From Okeania sp034190295 (GTDB lineage: Bacteria > Cyanobacteriota > Cyanobacteriia > Cyanobacteriales > Microcoleaceae): DNA of 64,000 nucleotides. The position numbers and the translations under genes are program-made. Location: positions 1 through 64,000 of the forward strand of contig JAXHSW010000005.1 of the NCBI GenBank assembly GCA_034190295.1, given 5' to 3'. Shown piece by piece: positions 26,821 to 35,332 of this stretch. Numbering within the stretch: position 1 is the first letter of the stretch; each line of letters opens with the position of its first letter. A model generated the notes under the pieces. The model was given only the letters and a program-made list of their open reading frames with translations, was not told the origin of the DNA and ran no database searches.

Positions 26821-27285
26821 AATTATTCGGTAGTCCTGCTCGCGTAATGGTATACAGGAAAAAGGAATATCTGGCACGGGAGCAAGATGCTCCCACTGCT
26901 TTAATTATTCGGTAGTCCTGCTCGCGTAATGGTATACANNNNNNNNNNNNNNNNNNNNNNNNNNNNNNNNNNNNNNNNNNNNNNNNNNNNNNNNNNNNNN
27001 NNNNNNNNNNNNNNNNNNNNNNNNNNNNNNNNNNNNNNAATTATTCGGTAGTCCTGCTCGCGTAATGGTATACAGGAAAAAGGAATATCTGGCACGGGAG
27101 CAAGATGCTCCCACTGCTTTAATTATTCGGTAGTCCTGCTCGCGTAATGGTATACAGGAGAAAGGAATATCTGGCACGGGAGCAAGATGCTCCCACTGCT
27201 TTAATTATTCGGTAGTCCTGCTCGCGTAATGGTATACAGGAAAAAGGAATATCTGGCACGGGAGCAAGATGCTCCCACTGCTGTG
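26821..27285. repeat. 82-bp tandem repeat array broken by an assembly gap
   Basis: Full units start at 26821, 27039, 27121 and 27203, with a partial unit at 26903. Spacing is exactly 82 bp. Each unit contains the palindrome GGGAGCAAGATGCTCCC and the segment GGTAGTCCTGCTCGCGTAAT. 100 Ns fill 26939-27038, so the true copy number is unknown. The palindrome also occurs alone at about 61482. No credible coding. Confidence 0.95.
26939..27038. other. Assembly gap (100 Ns)
   Basis: Exactly 100 Ns, a common placeholder for a gap of unknown size. Both flanks are within the same 82-bp repeat, so the gap was most likely caused by collapse of the tandem array. Any frames running through it are artefacts. 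Confidence 0.98.
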
Positions 27286-27340
27286 CTTCGTAAAAAATAA
27301 TGACAATGCACGATCGCCAATTATTCAGACTTAAAAATAA

Positions 27341-28249
27341 TTACTGAAAAGTGAATAGTAAACTAATTCCTACTACTGCAACTAATACTCCTAAAACTGA
27401 CCTAATACTTATTTTTTCTCCCATTTGAGCAGCAATAGGAATGATAAATATTGGGCTGGTAGCTAAGAGAGTTTGAGCAATACCTGCGGGAGAAAATTTG
27501 AGGGAAGTTTGCTGTAGCCAAATACCTAAGTAAGTGCTGCTAAAAGCTGTAATAAAAATTGCTCCTACAAGTTTAATTGACCAGTTGAATTTTTCTGATT
27601 TATCCTGTTTTGTTTTCTGAAAAAATAACAACAAAACAACAATAATTGTTCCTCCAATTAACCGAAATAACGAGCTTAATAAAGGATTAATATCTGAGGA
27701 AAGTAAAGCAAAACGGGAGATAATTGCACCACTAGAATTAGCTATTGCTGCTAATATTGACCAGACTATTCCTTGTTTGATATTAACATTACTAATTGCT
27801 GCACCGGGAGTTCTTTCTGAGATTACCCAAGCAACACCTCCAACTGTAATGAAAATTCCACACCAAGCACCAAAAGTTAATTGTTCTCCTAAGAAAATTA
27901 AAGCTAATAAAGCTGTCATAGGAGGAGATAAAGTTTCCATGAGCAGAGTTCTTCTTGCACCCATATTTTTGAGGGCAGAAAAAAAGGCAGTATCTCCTAA
28001 ACCAATACCAAGAATACCGCTAATCAGAAATAAATTAATAGTAGTTGAGTTGACTTCTATTTGAAGTTTGTCACTAATAATTAAAGTTAGAAAAATCAGA
28101 GCGATCGCTATTACACCTTTGAAGAAATTTAATTTTAAGGGAGATATTTTTTGCCCAAGTAAACTATAAGCTGCGGAAGATGCTGCCCATAAAAATGCAC
28201 CGGTTAATGCTGCTAGTTCGCCTTGAAAATTAGTTATCCACAATTCCAT
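27341..28249 (-). CDS. DMT superfamily (EamA) transporter
   Basis: A 302-residue inner-membrane protein with about ten hydrophobic helices in two EamA halves (about 10-140 and 160-300), the usual drug/metabolite transporter layout. The N-terminal half has GAFLWAASSAAYSLLGQKISPLKLNFFKG and the motif LMETLSPPMTALLALIFLGEQLTFGAW; the second half has LLATSPIFIIPIAAQMGEKISIRSVLG. Substrate unknown; relatives export amino acids, nucleosides or metabolites. Its ATG overlaps the stop of the xisI remnant upstream. No operon partner of known function. Confidence 0.85.
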   Translation of the reverse strand: MELWITNFQGELAALTGAFLWAASSAAYSLLGQKISPLKLNFFKGVIAIALIFLTLIISDKLQIEVNSTTINLFLISGILGIGLGDTAFFSALKNMGARRTLLMETLSPPMTALLALIFLGEQLTFGAWCGIFITVGGVAWVISERTPGAAISNVNIKQGIVWSILAAIANSSGAIISRFALLSSDINPLLSSLFRLIGGTIIVVLLLFFQKTKQDKSEKFNWSIKLVGAIFITAFSSTYLGIWLQQTSLKFSPAGIAQTLLATSPIFIIPIAAQMGEKISIRSVLGVLVAVVGISLLFTFQ

Positions 28250-28425
28250 TATTTGATAGTCCGTAATCGTCTATTGCCACGCAAACCTACATTTATAAGT
28301 TGATAATGGTCTTGTTCTTCATCAAAAATAACTTGTACTTCTATCTCTCCATAAGATGGTTTATATTAACTATAATCGGTAATAATTTTTTTGAAATTTT
28401 CTCGATATTTTGCTAATTTTTCCAT
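28249..28425 (-). pseudogene. xisI: xisI remnant with a premature stop and truncated end
   Basis: From ATG 28425, with a strong AGGAGGT site upstream, the frame reads MEKLAKYRENFKKIITDYS, a TAA stop at codon 20, then YKPSYGEIEVQVIFDEEQDH and YQLINVGLRGNRRL, before ending early at codon 59. The KPSYGEIEVQ and DHYQLINVG blocks are diagnostic of XisI, the fdxN-element excision controlling factor family, normally ~110 residues. The second half is lost. No xisH partner is seen next to it. Such xisH/xisI genes are common in cyanobacteria without an fdxN element and may act as toxin-antitoxin or repair-type genes. Confidence 0.85.
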
Positions 28426-28533
28426 TGCACAATAACCTCCTTTCAAAGAATTTGCGGTGAATTGGTGAATCAATAAAAATTATGCTCTTTAATAACAACT
28501 ATTATAGGTTTTTGATGTATCAGATTATAACTT

Positions 28534-29146
28534 TCAAATAGCTTCCCAATCTTCTATCTTTAATTCAGTAATTCTTTGAAATTCAGCAACATTATGAGTT
28601 ACTAATATTAAATTATTAGCGATCGCTATTGAAGCTATTTGTAAATCATAAGGCCCGATGGGTGTTCCGGATATCTCTAAGTTTGTGCGAACTTCCCCGT
28701 ATATTTCAGTACATCTATCGTCGAAAGGTCATTTCAGTTATCAGTTATCAGTACCTCTGCCTGTTTGCGCAGCATGACAAACGGAAAGTCAGAGGCTTGA
28801 AATATTGAACTTTGTTTTCTCTTGGTTGATTGGATATGGTTAGGTAACCCATCCATCCCTCAACCGCTTTTTCATCCCCTTGTAGAGCGGTAGCTCGCGG
28901 CGCAGCCAAGGGGAGGCTTTAAACCTTATTTTTTGGTAAAGAAACAAATTTATTTAAAAAGATTCGCTGTCGAATTAAATTTTGTTGTGCTTTTTGACTT
29001 TTTATAGATCCATAAAATAATTCGGCTTTGACTACAGAACAAACTACAATATCTCTAGGATTATGACTTTCTAACTTCTGTTTTAAGTTATTATTTGAAC
29101 CTTTTAAATAGATAATACAAACATTAGTGTCTAATAAATAAATCAT
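28534..29146 (-). pseudogene. vapC: VapC-like PIN toxin gene split by a 208-bp element
   Basis: The first part (29146-28938) encodes a PIN start, MIYLLDTNVCIIYLKG, with Asp6 and Glu42-type acidic positions (VKAELFYGS), up to KFVSLP. The frame then runs into the element at 28730-28937 and stops. The second part (28728-28534) continues as FDDRCTEIYGEVRTNLEIS, TPIGPYDLQIASIAIANN and LILVTHNVAEFQRI. Removing 208 bp joins them in frame as a 134-residue VapC (405 bases with stop), the normal size. In its present state it encodes a truncated, probably inactive 75-residue product. Confidence 0.9.
28730..28937. mobile_element. 208-bp MITE-like insertion inside vapC
   Basis: On the plus strand it begins CATTTCAGTTATCAGTTATC, contains GCCTGTTTGCGCAGCATGAC, GGTTGATTGGATATGGTTAG and GGGGAGGCTTTAAACC, and ends near TTTTTTGGT. 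Direct GGT copies at 28727-28729 and 28935-28937 are the minimal duplication. A close relative is at 43075-43285. The ends are not inverted repeats. Removal restores the vapC frame. Confidence 0.85.
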
Positions 29147-29548
29147 TCAAAGGACTCTCTCTGTTCAAAATTACCTTGAGGATGTCTGATAAAAGTTTCA
29201 TCTTTAATACTGCCATAGGTATTTTCAATAAATTCATGCCAAGACTGATTTTCAGATTTGTTATTATCATCAATAAAATTGTAAGTATTCAGCTATTAAC
29301 AGTCAGCTATCAGCAATGAGTAATGAATAATTACTTCTCAGATTTAGAAAGGAGACTTTGCTAGTAACTTTTTATTTCTTTCTCAATTTCAAAGGTTACT
29401 TTTACCTTCTCCAAAATTAATAGCTGATAGCTAATAGCTGATAGCTGAATGCTTACATAAAATTAACCATTATTCCCAAAACTTGTTTTTCTTCTGGGGT
29501 TAAGCTGTTAATAATTTCTGCCAGGGATTCAACTAATTTTAAATTCAT
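29143..29548 (-). pseudogene. VapB-like antitoxin gene split by a 176-bp MITE
   Basis: From ATG 29548 (GAGG upstream) the frame reads MNLKLVESLAEIINSLTPEE and KQVLGIMVNFM, then stops inside the element at 29281-29456. The remainder (29280-29143) reads NFIDDNNKSENQSWHEFIEN, TYGSIKDETFIRHPQGNFEQ, RESFE and stops. Deleting 184 bp (element plus one 8-bp duplication) gives an uninterrupted 73-residue protein of the type encoded just before PIN toxins in cyanobacteria. Its stop overlaps the vapC ATG (ATGA), as expected of a TA pair. Confidence 0.9.
29281..29456. mobile_element. 176-bp MITE with 8-bp target duplication inside the antitoxin gene
   Basis: Ends are inverted repeats: GTAAGTATTCAGCTATTA at 29281 and TAGCTGATAGCTGAATGCTTAC to 29456 (complement GTAAGCATTCAGCTATCA). 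ATAAAATT is duplicated at 29273-29280 and 29457-29464. No ORF. This is structurally the best-defined insertion in the window, and of a different family from the one in the adjacent vapC. Confidence 0.92.
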
Positions 29549-29661
29549 AAAAACCTCAATTATTTTCACTGTCTGAGATGGTCAAATCAAATCAATATTT
29601 TTGTTGGAGTATCGAAGCAAATTATTTAAAGATATCTTTAATACCCAAAAATATGGAGACG

Positions 29662-30015
29662 CTAATTAACAAAAACATAGCAAAAGATAATATTGTATCG
29701 AGCCTCCACCCCTGAAAAAGCAAAATTCCTCCACATACATAATAGTATGGCGATCGGAAGAAAAATTAGAACAAGAATCCATTGAATAATTTTAAAAGCT
29801 TTTTGATTAGAAACAAAATTGTATAGGAAAGTTTTAATTAACAAAAATGCCAATATAGTATGTAATAAAAACATAGCAAAAACTAATATTGGATCGAGTA
29901 TCCACCCCTGAAGCAGCAAAATGCCTCCACACAATAGTATGGCGATCGGAAAAAAAATCCATTTAATAATATCAACAGCTTCTTTCGTTAATAATTTTTT
30001 TCGGGATTCATTCAA
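29662..30015 (-). CDS. Small hydrophobic membrane protein with internal duplication
   Basis: 117 residues with about three to four hydrophobic helices; no recognised family. DNA of about 29740-29680 repeats that of about 29950-29865 (both contain ATAGTATGGCGATCGGAA and GCAAAATNCCTCCACA). The protein shows PIAILLCGGILLLQGWILDP in the first copy and LPIAILLCMWRNFAFSG in the second, where a 4-base insertion shifts the frame and produces an unrelated tail. So it is an intragenic tandem duplication with a decayed second copy. May be a pseudogene or lineage-specific. No functional call. Confidence 0.45.
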   Translation of the reverse strand: MNESRKKLLTKEAVDIIKWIFFPIAILLCGGILLLQGWILDPILVFAMFLLHTILAFLLIKTFLYNFVSNQKAFKIIQWILVLIFLPIAILLCMWRNFAFSGVEARYNIIFCYVFVN

Positions 30016-30030
30016 AATTAATAAGGCTAT

Positions 30031-30154
30031 TCAACAATTAATAATGAATAATTAATAATTACCTCGATAGTGAAAACGGAATTGATTGACTAATCATGAA
30101 AATTTTTCTTTATTATCCTCTTAAAAGAGGAGGCTTTAAACCAAAATTTTTCGG
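30031..30154. mobile_element. MITE-like repeat, CCGAAAAATT family, short variant
   Basis: In reverse orientation it begins CCGAAAAATTTTGGTTTAAA, contains GCCTCCTCTTTTAAGAGGAT and GTCAATCAATTCCGTTTTC, and ends with ATTAATA direct repeats and TTGTTGA. It matches 45371-45500 over its length. It lies in the 490-bp non-coding gap before the CPBP protease, together with low-complexity CTCCCACAC repeats near 30450. Confidence 0.7.
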
Positions 30155-30504
30155 TAAGATATCTAATAACCCAAGTAAACTAGAATAATTTAAACCAAAA
30201 TTTACCATTTGATACTCCTTCGATTATTCCGATAAAATCTAATATAGAGGAAGAAATAAAGCTAATATTAATTTAGTGCAGTTTTCAAGTAAATGAGGCA
30301 CAGTATTAAATCTTAATTTCCTCCTTTAATACCAATTTGATAAATGTTTATTACAAGAGGAAATGTAAGTTGTTTTTTTCAGACTTTTAAGCCTTTCTCC
30401 CTCTTCCCTTTTCCCTCTTCCTTACTCTTCTAGACCAAGTACTCCCCACACCTCCCACACCTCCCACACCTCCCATAAGGGTTCTATATTTTATATCTCT
30501 GAAA

Positions 30505-32019
30505 TCAACTCGCCCCACTTCCCAAAATATACAAACTTAATAAAGTTCCACTATTCCATAAACTATGTAACAACATGGAAGATAAAAGATTACGAGACCT
30601 AGTATAAACCACTCCTAAAATCATTCCTAAAACAGCTAAAGGTAAAACTTCTGAAATATTCAAATGAGCTATGGCGAATAAAAATCCACTTGCCACAATA
30701 GCTCCCCAAACTGGCATATATTTTGTCAAAGAAGGCAACAAAAATCCTCGAAACATAATCTCTTCAAAAACTGGTGCAGCAATAGAAGCTGTGACATAAA
30801 ACAGAGCTAAAGCTAATCCATCTTGCCCTTTCAAAGCAATAGGTAAAATTGGATTACTACCACCTTGACCTTGCCATAATTGTTGATTAATTAAAGATAT
30901 TAAAATTACCATTGGCAAAGCGACAAAATATCCACCCAAACCCCACAAAAACCAACCACCCCGTAAATCAAATTTAAACCAACCTTCCGGCAGTGGAAAA
31001 AATGACTTTAGTGAAAAATAAAGTACTAATAAACCACCCACAGAAAACAGAATATAACTCCCTAAAATATATCCAGCTTGTACCCGCACTCCCATCATTG
31101 CAGGTTGCCAATTTGTGAAACCTTTAAAAATCTCTAATCCTAAAGGAATCAGAACTTGTCCGACCAAGAAAAATCCGACTACAAATACTTGTAAAATTGT
31201 TTCACCATCCCAAGTAACTTTCCAAGGTAAATTGGCATTTTTTAATAATAAAGATTCTTTACCAGAGATTAACCATTGCACTCCTAAAAATATTAATAAC
31301 CCTATTCCGAATATTAATCCCATTCCCGGCAAACCAGCAACAATTGCTAACTTTAATACAGCCTGTTTAGCTATTTCTTGTTCCTGAGTTTCTAGTTGAG
31401 CTAAAACCTCTTGTCTTTCCTGTAATTGATATAATTGTTTTAAAGCACGATAACGAAACCATCCATCTAAATTTTTCTGGATTAAAGCTTCTGCATCAGG
31501 TAAAATTTTCGCTGGATTATTCCAAATTTCACTTAAAACTTTTGCCGTTTCTCCTAAAGATAGATTTTCTATTTCCGACTCAGTTAAATTTCCCCAACTT
31601 TGCCTAGCTTCATCTATTTGATTTTTTTGTGCCTGTAAAATTCCGATATTAATATCAAACTCATTAATCAGACTTTTTAACTGATTGATATTCCGGTCTA
31701 ACTGTTGTACTTCTCCTAAATTTTCTACCTCTAAAGTTTGTTTTTCCAATTGCTGTTGAGCAGACAGACGAGCATTTTTGTATTGTATTAATCCAGCTTC
31801 ATAAGAATCATTACCAATCAAAGCTTCACTAGCTAAAGCAAAATTCTTATTATCTAAATCTTCAGGTTGCCATTCCGCAGCGTGCAACAATAAATTAGTC
31901 TGATATAACTCCAGACGACTTTGAATTTGTGGCTGATTTACACTACTAAATAAAGAAAAACCAATAAACGAAATGGCTACAATAGTCAGAATACTTAAAA
32001 TTAATCTTTTAATCGTCAT
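30505..32019 (-). CDS. CPBP family intramembrane glutamic endopeptidase
   Basis: A 504-residue membrane protein of the CPBP (CAAX protease/bacteriocin-processing) family. The catalytic signature is in the C-terminal domain: E419-E420-x3-R424 in FEEIMFRGF, the FxxxH motif with H452 in FAIAHLN, and H485 in LLHSLWN. The N-terminal half (about 30-225) is a soluble region with coiled-coil character after one membrane anchor, followed by about eight membrane segments. Substrate unknown; relatives act in membrane protein processing. The N-terminal extension is common in cyanobacterial members. GGAGAT precedes the start. Confidence 0.88.
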   Translation of the reverse strand: MTIKRLILSILTIVAISFIGFSLFSSVNQPQIQSRLELYQTNLLLHAAEWQPEDLDNKNFALASEALIGNDSYEAGLIQYKNARLSAQQQLEKQTLEVENLGEVQQLDRNINQLKSLINEFDINIGILQAQKNQIDEARQSWGNLTESEIENLSLGETAKVLSEIWNNPAKILPDAEALIQKNLDGWFRYRALKQLYQLQERQEVLAQLETQEQEIAKQAVLKLAIVAGLPGMGLIFGIGLLIFLGVQWLISGKESLLLKNANLPWKVTWDGETILQVFVVGFFLVGQVLIPLGLEIFKGFTNWQPAMMGVRVQAGYILGSYILFSVGGLLVLYFSLKSFFPLPEGWFKFDLRGGWFLWGLGGYFVALPMVILISLINQQLWQGQGGSNPILPIALKGQDGLALALFYVTASIAAPVFEEIMFRGFLLPSLTKYMPVWGAIVASGFLFAIAHLNISEVLPLAVLGMILGVVYTRSRNLLSSMLLHSLWNSGTLLSLYILGSGAS

Positions 32020-32703
32020 TAATATCTCCTATTTAAGAAGGAAGAAGGAAGAAGGAAGAAGGAAGAAGGCAGAAAGCAGAAGGAAGAAGGCAGAAAGCAG
32101 AAGGGAAAGGGTGCATCTCTTATGTGCAAAAATACTTTTTTCCTATATATTTCCTGTTGCCTGTTGCCTTTCGGAGCTGTTGCCTAAAAGCGATAAATTT
32201 TTGGCTTTATTCTTGCATTGAGATGCACCCAAGAGAAAATTGCTTATGGATAGTCTTCGACAAAGCACTTCGTGTCTACAAACCCCAAACAATTTTAAGC
32301 ACTCCTGTTGACAGTTGGGTATTAAATCCGTCATAGAAAAGATAATATCCCTCTAAAATTACCGATTTTTACTTCAGTCTAGATACAGCATACTTCAAGT
32401 TGATGAAGTACCAAAATGAAGTTTTCCAGCTAGACATAAAAAATACTATACTTCTAATTTATAAAAAATCTATGGGTTAGATAAAAAGTCTGAAATTTTC
32501 ACCCCAGACCAACTATTGCCTTTTCGAGTTGTTGCCTAAATTCTCAGATATTCTTTTCACAACTGAAATAAGATTCCGATACAAAAAAATTGACTACTCA
32601 AATAGAATTATAGACCCATAGATATTTTCAACAGTAATACCACAAACAAGGTAAAATCACTCTGTTGCCAAATTTCCAGCAAACCTAATAATCTAAACTA
32701 TCC
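32020..32703. other. Non-coding divergent gap with repeats
   Basis: Contains a GGAAGAAGGAAGAAGGCAGA tract (32035-32105) and GCTGTTGCCT repeats (32155-32190, 32520-32535), then AT-rich text up to the phosphatase gene. No ORF above noise. It separates the divergent CPBP and phosphatase genes and must hold both promoters. Confidence 0.5.
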
Positions 32704-34062
32704 ATGAGTACCCGTGTTATCCTTGTGCGCCATGGCCAAAGCACCTACAATGTTGAACGTCGAATTCAAGGCCGTCTAGATGTCTCAATTCTCACAGACA
32801 TAGGCATAAATGCTGCCCGTCAGGTAGGTGAAGCTCTCAAAAGTCTAAAGTTTGATGCTATTTACGCTAGTCCTCTCCAAAGGGCCAAACAAACAGCAGA
32901 AATTATCCACTCCTGTTTAAATTCTCCCCCCCCATTACAAACTAAAGAAAACTTAAGGGAAGTAGATTTACCTTTATGGGAAGGAATGTTGCGTCAAGAA
33001 GTCAAGGATAAATTTGGAGAAGATTATCGTATCTGGAGTCAACTTCCCCATAAATTTTATATGGAACTCTCAACACCAGAGGGGCAAATCAAGCATTTTC
33101 CTGTTCTATCTTTGTTCGATCAAGCTAAACAATTTTGGCAAGAAACTTTGAGTCAAAATATTGATAAAACTATTTTGGTTGTAGCTCACAATGGGATTAA
33201 TCGGTGTCTTATCGCTACAGCTTTAGAAATACAACCATATTTTTATCAATCCATTCAACAGTCTAATTGTGGTATTAGCATTCTCAACTTTACTCCTCCC
33301 TATCCCTATTTTTCTGGGGAAGATAAATCTGGAGGTTCTGTTCAATTAGAATCTATGAATCTTACTACTCATATTGGTGAGAAATTCCCTAAACCTAGAG
33401 AGAAACATCAAGGTCCTCGGTTGTTATTGGTACGCCACGGTGAGACGGACTGGAATCGAGATGGGAAATTTCAGGGACAAATTGATGTACCACTTAATGA
33501 TAATGGTCGCCTTCAAGCTGGCCAAGCGGCTGAGTTTCTCAAAGATGTACATCTAGATTTTGCTGTGAGTAGTTCAATGTTACGTCCGAAGGAAACGGCA
33601 GAAATTATTTTGCAGCACCATCCAGATGTGGAGTTACAGTTAGATGATGGTTTATGGGAAATTAGTCACGGTCTCTGGGAGGGAAAATTTGAATCGGAAA
33701 TTGAATCTGATTTTCCTGGTTTGTTGAAGCAGTGGAAAGAATTTCCAGAAACAGTACAAATGCCAGAAGGTGAAAATTTAGAGCAGGTTTGGGAACGAGC
33801 AATAATTGCTTGGCAAAAAATTATTCGGTCAGTTTCTGGTGTGGGTATTGTTGTTGCCCATGATGCGATTAATAAAGCAATTCTTTGTCAATTATTTGGT
33901 CTGGAACCCAAACATTTCTGGAATTTCAAGCAGGGAAATGGGGCAGTTAGCGTAATTGATTATCCTCAAGGGCCAGATGGACGACCTGTTTTGGAGGTGA
34001 TGAATATTACTTCTCATTTATCTGGCGGTATTTTAGACAAGACTGCGGCTGGAGCGCTGTAG
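32704..34062 (+). CDS. Two-domain histidine phosphatase (phosphoglycerate mutase-like)
   Basis: 452 residues with two tandem histidine-phosphatase domains. Each starts with its RHG signature: R9-H10-G11 (VRHGQSTYN) and R244-H245-G246 (VRHGETDWN), and each has a second catalytic His (VVAHNGINR and VVAHDAINK). This duplicated form is common in cyanobacteria, where it is often labelled phosphoglycerate mutase; metal-independent phosphoserine phosphatase activity is an alternative. The last five codons and stop lie at the start of a 224-bp tandem duplication, so the C-terminus may have been altered. Stand-alone gene on the plus strand. Confidence 0.88.
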   Translation: MSTRVILVRHGQSTYNVERRIQGRLDVSILTDIGINAARQVGEALKSLKFDAIYASPLQRAKQTAEIIHSCLNSPPPLQTKENLREVDLPLWEGMLRQEVKDKFGEDYRIWSQLPHKFYMELSTPEGQIKHFPVLSLFDQAKQFWQETLSQNIDKTILVVAHNGINRCLIATALEIQPYFYQSIQQSNCGISILNFTPPYPYFSGEDKSGGSVQLESMNLTTHIGEKFPKPREKHQGPRLLLVRHGETDWNRDGKFQGQIDVPLNDNGRLQAGQAAEFLKDVHLDFAVSSSMLRPKETAEIILQHHPDVELQLDDGLWEISHGLWEGKFESEIESDFPGLLKQWKEFPETVQMPEGENLEQVWERAIIAWQKIIRSVSGVGIVVAHDAINKAILCQLFGLEPKHFWNFKQGNGAVSVIDYPQGPDGRPVLEVMNITSHLSGGILDKTAAGAL

Positions 34063-34491
34063 AGGAAGTGGGGGAGTGGCTCACACGGATTATGGCACGG
34101 ATACACGGATACGGAAGGGAGTACAGGAGTAGTCCAGTAGTCCAGTAGGGTGCGTTAATGAAATGTAACGCACCGCCTATTCCAAATATTTCGGTGCCAC
34201 TGGAGTGACTAATTTTTTATTTGTACTGGTGAGGCCAAGAATTTGATTTCTGAGTTTTGACTTCATCTGCGGCTGGAGCGTTGTAGGGGAAGTAGGGGAG
34301 TGGCTCACACGGATTATGGCACGGATACACGGATACGGAAGGGAGTACAGGAGTAGTCCAGTAGTCCAGTAGGGTGCGTTAATGAAATGTAACGTACCAC
34401 CTATTCCAAATATTTCGGTGCCACTGGAGTGACTAATTTTTTATTTGTACTGGTGAGGCCAAGAATTTGATTTCTGAGTTTTGACTTCATC
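34044..34491. repeat. Exact-length 224-bp tandem duplication
   Basis: Copy 1 spans 34044-34267 and copy 2 34268-34491, nearly identical (differences such as GAGCGCTGTAG versus GAGCGTTGTAG). Copy 1 includes the last codons of the phosphatase gene. Inside is GATTATGGCACGGATACACG, also seen at 12050, and a GGTGCGTTA/TAACGCACC inverted element. The rest of the gap to 34799 is non-coding. Confidence 0.9.
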
Positions 34492-34879
34492 GGTGCGTTA
34501 CGCTTTGCTAACGCACCCTACTGGACTGACACACCTTAAATGCTGCATTAGATTCAATTCAAAAGTCAAAAGTCAAAAGTAAGAATTTTCAAGTTAAAAG
34601 CTAATGCACAGTTTTAGCTGTGTCAGTCTACTACTGGACTTAAACTATCCTCAGCAAATTTCCACGCTATGAAAGATTGATGGAAATAATTCAATATTTA
34701 CCTGGCACTGGAGGGCGATCGCCTTTTTTCATCTCAACCTTGGTTGGAGACCCGCGCTCTACCGATAGGGGAGCGTCGTCCGCGAAAACCAATCAATTTT
34801 GCGGTTTCACACACGAAGAAGACACGGAAGTTTGGTAGCCCCGTCTTTTCAAAGCGGGGCGGAAAAACGAGCGGCGGTT

Positions 34880-35288
34880 TTAACCGCCGTGATGAGGGTC
34901 GTTGATGTATTCCAAAATCTTAGCGGTGCTGACCTTCCCTGTAGTATCATAAAAATAGCTGTGTGTCCACAGACTAGGTAACTTGCATAGCTCAGGAAAC
35001 TCTTGTCGCAATAGTCGATTTGGACCTGCCTTTTAAAGCTTTAACTATTTTGTGGATTGCTACGTCAGACCCATGTTCTACTAATACATGAACGTGGTCT
35101 GGGGCTATTTCTAACCCTTTAATTAACCAACCTTTTTCTGTGGCAACTTCTGATAAGATAGCGGCCAACCTTATTTTAACTTTGCCCACTAAGACTTTCT
35201 TGCGCCTCTTAGGAATCCAAACTAAATGAACATGGGCTAAACCTACAGAATGGTTGCCATGACGATAGATTTTTTGCTGATTTTTCAT
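34880..35288 (-). pseudogene. tnpA: IS200-type Y1 transposase TnpA, frameshifted
   Basis: The start is normal (MKNQQKIYRHGNHSVGLAHV, then HLVWIPKRRKKVL), with the HUH motif HVHVLVEH. At GRSK the frame shifts because of one extra A in an AAA run (TCCAAATCG on the coding strand), giving an early stop at 34992. In the other frame the protein continues RLLRQEFPELCKLPSLWTHS, YFYDTTGKVSTAKILEYIND and PHHGG to TAA 34880. The lost part contains the catalytic tyrosine helix, so the present product cannot be active unless the shift is a sequencing error. Confidence 0.88.
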
Positions 35289-35332
35289 GTTGATAAGTTG
35301 AAATTTATCGACATTTTGATAATAATAGAACC

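Noticed and set aside
26901..27177. Overlapping minus-strand frames through the 82-bp repeats
   Set aside because: They run through 100 Ns and a tandem repeat whose unit is not a multiple of three; no protein family fits.
26821..27285. Possible CRISPR array at the 82-bp repeats
   Set aside because: The whole 82-bp unit is repeated, including the part that would be spacer.
32124..32336. Two opposing 60-70 residue frames upstream of the phosphatase
   Set aside because: They overlap each other in repeat-rich non-coding sequence and match no family I recognise.
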